Source of the DNA: Lachnospiraceae bacterium | GTDB taxonomy: Bacteria > Bacillota > Clostridia > Lachnospirales > Lachnospiraceae | Assembly (NCBI GenBank): GCA_003519685.1 | Contig: DOWG01000322.1 | Coordinates: 3,903 to 14,733, forward strand | DNA: 10,831 nt | Direction of reading: 5' to 3' | Shown here: piece by piece, positions 7,537 to 10,831 of the stretch | Numbering within the stretch: the stretch's first letter is position 1 | Layout of the letters: each line of letters opens with the position of its first letter | Position numbers and translations under genes: made by a program | The notes under the pieces: model-generated | Told to the model about the DNA's origin: nothing | Database searches by the model: none | Seen by the model: the letters and a program-made list of their open reading frames with translations, nothing else

Positions 7537-10155
7537 ATGAATACGGTAATAAGAAAAAAGAAAAAAATAATTATCCTTTGTATTATTTTACTTGCTGCCA
7601 TTCTGATCGGGGTATTAAGTGTATGGACAATAATTTCCAGGCCTGTATTGCAGGGGATACCCCATTCTTCCCGGGTGAATAAAGATGTCATTGAGGATTA
7701 TAAAGATATAGCAGTGGGCAAGGGCCTTGAACTTGCAGCCCAGAATGATGTGCTTAAGCTTTATTTTGATAATGAAACCGGTGGTATCGCAATCGAAGAT
7801 AATGCTAGCGGTGAAATGTTTTATTCGTCCCCACAGAATGCTATGGAGGATACAAAGGCTTCGGATACAACCAAAATGCAATTAAGTTCACCATTACTAC
7901 TAACTTACTATAATCTTAATTCAAAAACTACTACGGTATTTGATAGTTATACCAATGCTGTCCTATTAAATCAAATATCATGGGCTAAGATGGCGGATGG
8001 TATCCGGGTTCAAATGGTTTTGGGAAGGGAAGAATCAGCTAGGCTTTTACCGGAACAAATTAGTTCGGCAAGTTTCGATGAATTGGCAGCCAAAGTAGAG
8101 GAAACAAGTGGATCCACTGCTGCTAAAAGGATGAAAGCATTTTATCTATTTTACAGTGCGAAGGAAGCGAATGAAGAACAACTGGAGAAATACCCTGCAC
8201 TGGCAGCTACAGATATTTATACCTTAAAAACCTCAGTAACCGACAGAGATAAAAAAACATTGGAGGAATATTATAAAAAAGCAGGATATACTTATGACGA
8301 AATGCAAGCAGAATATGAAGCGTTGGGTCATCGATCAAAGTCAGAGAGCTTTCCATGCTTCCACTTATCTGTGGACTATGTTTTATCAGAGGACACCTTG
8401 GACGTATCTTTAAATATTGAAGATGTTGAATATGACAGAAGTCAGTTTTATCTGACCTATATTTCACTGTTACCTTATTTTGGTGCCGGGCAGACAGGAG
8501 AGGAAGGATATGTATTCCTGCCTGATGGATCAGGTACTTTGATTGGATTTAATAATGAAAACAATAAGACAACATTCCTGACTAGGGGTAAAACCTATGG
8601 TTATGATGCTGCGGAAACCAATGTAGACAGGGGCAGTATTAAAAATGAATTCCGCTATCCTGTATTTGGAATAAAGACCGGAAATAAAGCTATTTTTGGT
8701 ATTATAACAGAGGGGGATGCGGTTTCGGGCATTAATTGCGAGCTAGGTAATATAAGTCACTCCTATAATGCTTCTTATGCTGACTTTATGATACGATATA
8801 GTGATAAATTCATGGCAGAACGCGCTTTTGAACAGGAGCCCTGGGTAGTCTATGACAAAAATGGTTATAACGGCAGAATTAATATGAAATACTATTTTCT
8901 TACCGGTAAAGACGCAAATTATGTCGGTATGGCGAAAGCATACCGGTCCTATCTTATCAATGAGAAAATAATTACGGCGGTAAATACGAAAAAAGATCTT
9001 CCTTTTATTTTAGAAACCATTGGCACAGTTCGAAAACCGGTGAAAAAACTTGGTATTCCGGTAGTGGATAATGTTTCCGTCACCTCCTTTGATGATGCAA
9101 TGACGATGATGCAATATTTCACGGACCATGATGTAACCAATATGAAACTGCGTTATCTGGCATGGTATAATGGCGGATATTATCATACTGCGGCTTCTAA
9201 AATGAAGGTTGAAAAAGTCATTGGCAGCAAGAACGGGCTTTTGGATTTGGCACGGGAAGCGGATCAACTGGGAGCTGAGGTATATCCGGATGTAAATTTT
9301 CTTGTACATGATGATAAATCCCTCTTTGATAACTATTCTGCTTCAAGGGACGGAGTACGTACATTATTTCAAAAAAATGCATATTATCCGTTGTTCTTGA
9401 CTCCTCTTCTTAAAATGAGCGGTTGGTATTATTGTGTAAACCCCCAGGCGATATTATCCTATTTTTCCAGTTTTACCGAAGATTATGATAAGCTTGGTCT
9501 TGACAATATATCTCTTGGAAGTACCGGTAATGTACTAAATTCTAATTATAATAAAAACAATTATGTTAACAGAGAGGAATCAAAAAATATTATTATAGAA
9601 ATGCTTCGCCAAGCGGACGAAAAATATAATGGAATAATGGTTGACGGCGGTAATGCATATACCTTTGGTTATGCAGATTATATCCTAAATCTTCCGACAA
9701 CGGACAGCTCTTATCTTATCTCGGATCAAAGCGTTCCATTTATTCAAATTGCATTACATGGTTATGTACAATATACGGGAAATGCCTTGAACTTATCTAG
9801 CAATTTGGACAAAGATCTGCTTACCTGTATTGAATATGGAACCGTTCCATACTTTTTGCTGTGCTATGAAAGTTCCACATTAAAAGAAAGCGGGGTATAT
9901 GATTCATTCTATTCTGTCAATTATGATGTTTGGAAGGAGCAAGCAGTTTCATTATACCATAAGATTAACGAAGCATTATCCTCTGTGCAGAATATTCCAA
10001 TACAGGATCATGTAAAATTGGCGGAGGATGTTTATCTTACTACATATGAAAATGGAACCGGAATATATGTTAATTACTCGGATGAAAATGTAGAGGAAGA
10101 TGGAATAACAATTGCTCCTATGAGTTATGCAATACAGCAGATAGGAGGAAGATAA
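7537..10155 (+). CDS. DUF5696-type protein, membrane-anchored, glycosidase-like layout
   Basis: The protein has 872 residues from ATG 7537. A basic N-terminus (MNTVIRKKKK) and one hydrophobic segment (10-33) act as an uncleaved anchor, leaving the rest outside. Residues about 60-460 look like a beta-rich domain (KLYFDNETGGIAIEDNASGEMFYSS; LPYFGAGQTGEEGYVFLPDGSGTLI), with a helical excursion at about 177-265. Residues about 485-790 alternate strand and helix like a (beta/alpha)8 barrel: MKLRYLAWYNGG, AEVYPDVNFLVHDD, GIMVDGGNAYTFGYAD, SSYLISDQSVPFIQIALHGY. Residues about 825-870 form a small C-terminal beta region (YLTTYENGTGIYVNYSDE). The family assignment rests on recalled resemblance to DUF5696 proteins, which occur beside sugar importers and YIP1 genes. 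The layout resembles retaining alpha-glycosidase clans, and conserved-looking acids include Asp585, Asp703 and Asp730, but activity is not shown. Substrate is unknown. Confidence 0.8.
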   Translation: MNTVIRKKKKIIILCIILLAAILIGVLSVWTIISRPVLQGIPHSSRVNKDVIEDYKDIAVGKGLELAAQNDVLKLYFDNETGGIAIEDNASGEMFYSSPQNAMEDTKASDTTKMQLSSPLLLTYYNLNSKTTTVFDSYTNAVLLNQISWAKMADGIRVQMVLGREESARLLPEQISSASFDELAAKVEETSGSTAAKRMKAFYLFYSAKEANEEQLEKYPALAATDIYTLKTSVTDRDKKTLEEYYKKAGYTYDEMQAEYEALGHRSKSESFPCFHLSVDYVLSEDTLDVSLNIEDVEYDRSQFYLTYISLLPYFGAGQTGEEGYVFLPDGSGTLIGFNNENNKTTFLTRGKTYGYDAAETNVDRGSIKNEFRYPVFGIKTGNKAIFGIITEGDAVSGINCELGNISHSYNASYADFMIRYSDKFMAERAFEQEPWVVYDKNGYNGRINMKYYFLTGKDANYVGMAKAYRSYLINEKIITAVNTKKDLPFILETIGTVRKPVKKLGIPVVDNVSVTSFDDAMTMMQYFTDHDVTNMKLRYLAWYNGGYYHTAASKMKVEKVIGSKNGLLDLAREADQLGAEVYPDVNFLVHDDKSLFDNYSASRDGVRTLFQKNAYYPLFLTPLLKMSGWYYCVNPQAILSYFSSFTEDYDKLGLDNISLGSTGNVLNSNYNKNNYVNREESKNIIIEMLRQADEKYNGIMVDGGNAYTFGYADYILNLPTTDSSYLISDQSVPFIQIALHGYVQYTGNALNLSSNLDKDLLTCIEYGTVPYFLLCYESSTLKESGVYDSFYSVNYDVWKEQAVSLYHKINEALSSVQNIPIQDHVKLAEDVYLTTYENGTGIYVNYSDENVEEDGITIAPMSYAIQQIGGR
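10143..10148 (+). promoter_or_regulatory. Ribosome binding site for permease C
   Basis: AGGAGG, a perfect Shine-Dalgarno core, lies inside the last codons of the DUF5696 gene and 9 nt before ATG 10158. Only 2 bp separate the DUF5696 stop from this start, so the two genes are in one transcript and probably translationally coupled. Confidence 0.8.
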
Positions 10156-10157
10156 TA

Positions 10158-10831
10158 ATGGCAAAAGTAAAGAAGAAGATGTCACTAGAGGCAAAAAGGG
10201 CCAGAATGGGTTGGCTGTTTGTAGCTCCTTTTATCATAGGATTTTTATTATTCTTTTTAGGGATTATGGTTAACTCCTTTAAATTCAGCTTTATGAATAT
10301 AAAAACGGATCCATCACAAGGAATCATTATGCATAATGTAAAGTTCGAAAATTATTTATATATGCTGACGGTGGACACTGACTTTGTAAATAATCTTAAA
10401 AATTCTATTATAAACATGGTCTATAACATACCAATAACGATTATGTTTAGTTTATTTATTGCTATTTTGCTGAATAAAAAAATGAAGGGGCGTACCCTAT
10501 TTCGTGCAATCTTCTTTATTCCGGTTATTTTAGCAACCGGTATTATCAATAAGGCAGATGCTGTGAATTCTGTATTAAATGCATATCAGGGTATCGATGT
10601 GGGTAAGAGCATGAGTGCGGCATCTGAAATGGATCAATTATTTAATACAGCAAGCTTGACGCATTATTTTTCCAATGTATTGTCGTTCAGCCCCATGCTT
10701 ACAAGTATGACTGTCTCCGTAGCCTCCAATATATATAAAGTGGTAAGTTCTTCGGGAGTTCAGATACTGATATTTTTGGCAGGTTTGCAGGGAATAGCCC
10801 CTTCCTTATATGAAGCGGCTCAGATAGAAGG
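10158..10831 (+). CDS. Sugar ABC transporter permease C (MalF-type), 3' partial
   Basis: The gene starts at ATG 10158 and runs off the right edge; 224 complete codons are visible. A basic N-terminus (MAKVKKKMSLEAKRARMG) leads into TM1 (about 18-42), followed by segments at about 82-106, 115-130 and 180-211. The sequence then reaches SGVQILIFLAGLQGIAPSLYEAAQIEG, the beginning of the EAA loop that contacts the ATPase. The window ends inside that motif. A longer outside loop (about 131-178) separates TM3 from TM4 than in permease A. As a second MalF-type subunit downstream of a complete pair, it most likely opens another importer, with a MalG-type partner expected beyond the window. It may work with SBP1 at the left edge (inference). 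Confidence 0.92.
   Translation, partial: MAKVKKKMSLEAKRARMGWLFVAPFIIGFLLFFLGIMVNSFKFSFMNIKTDPSQGIIMHNVKFENYLYMLTVDTDFVNNLKNSIINMVYNIPITIMFSLFIAILLNKKMKGRTLFRAIFFIPVILATGIINKADAVNSVLNAYQGIDVGKSMSAASEMDQLFNTASLTHYFSNVLSFSPMLTSMTVSVASNIYKVVSSSGVQILIFLAGLQGIAPSLYEAAQIE

Noticed and set aside
7470..7881. Short overlapping open frames on both strands around the Yip1-DUF5696 junction
   Set aside because: They overlap well-supported genes in other frames, lack domain resemblance, and have no spacing or ribosome binding site that would support expression.
1..10831. CRISPR array, insertion sequence, phage or attachment site
   Set aside because: No regularly spaced direct repeats, transposase, integrase or terminal inverted repeats were seen. 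The only direct repeat found is the coding duplication in SBP2.

Overview
The window looks like chromosome from a low-GC Bacillota, most likely a Lachnospiraceae-type clostridium. The DNA is AT-rich, the Shine-Dalgarno sites are strong (GGGAGG/AGGAGG), and the gene content is a carbohydrate ABC importer locus whose protein families are characteristic of Lachnospiraceae and Paenibacillus-like bacteria. This assignment is inference from gene style; there is no rRNA or other marker gene here.

Every supported gene is on the + strand. In order: (1) the C-terminal part of an extracellular solute-binding protein (SBP1), entering from the left edge; (2) a 115-bp gap with a long, nearly perfect inverted repeat; (3) a 955-residue secreted fusion of two related beta-sandwich modules with a family-1 solute-binding domain (SBP2); (4) and (5) two MalF/MalG-type permeases; (6) a 706-residue membrane protein fusing a signal peptide, an NHL-type beta-propeller, TPR helices and a Yip1 membrane domain; (7) an 872-residue DUF5696-type protein with an N-terminal membrane anchor and a glycosidase-like layout; (8) the start of a third permease, cut off by the right edge inside its EAA loop.

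Genes 3 to 8 are separated by only 2 to 15 bp, each with its own ribosome binding site, so they almost certainly form one operon. SBP1 may share it, or be set apart by the hairpin or an unseen promoter. No transporter ATPase is present; carbohydrate importers of this class commonly use a shared MsmK/UgpC-type ATPase encoded elsewhere.

Inferred function: SBP2 with permeases A and B is one importer. SBP1 with permease C and a presumed partner beyond the right edge may be a second. The DUF5696 and NHL-TPR-Yip1 proteins would sit on the outer face of the membrane and could process, sense or hand over the glycan. The substrate cannot be read from the sequence. The two membrane-anchored proteins of unknown role between two importer modules are the most interesting part of the window.
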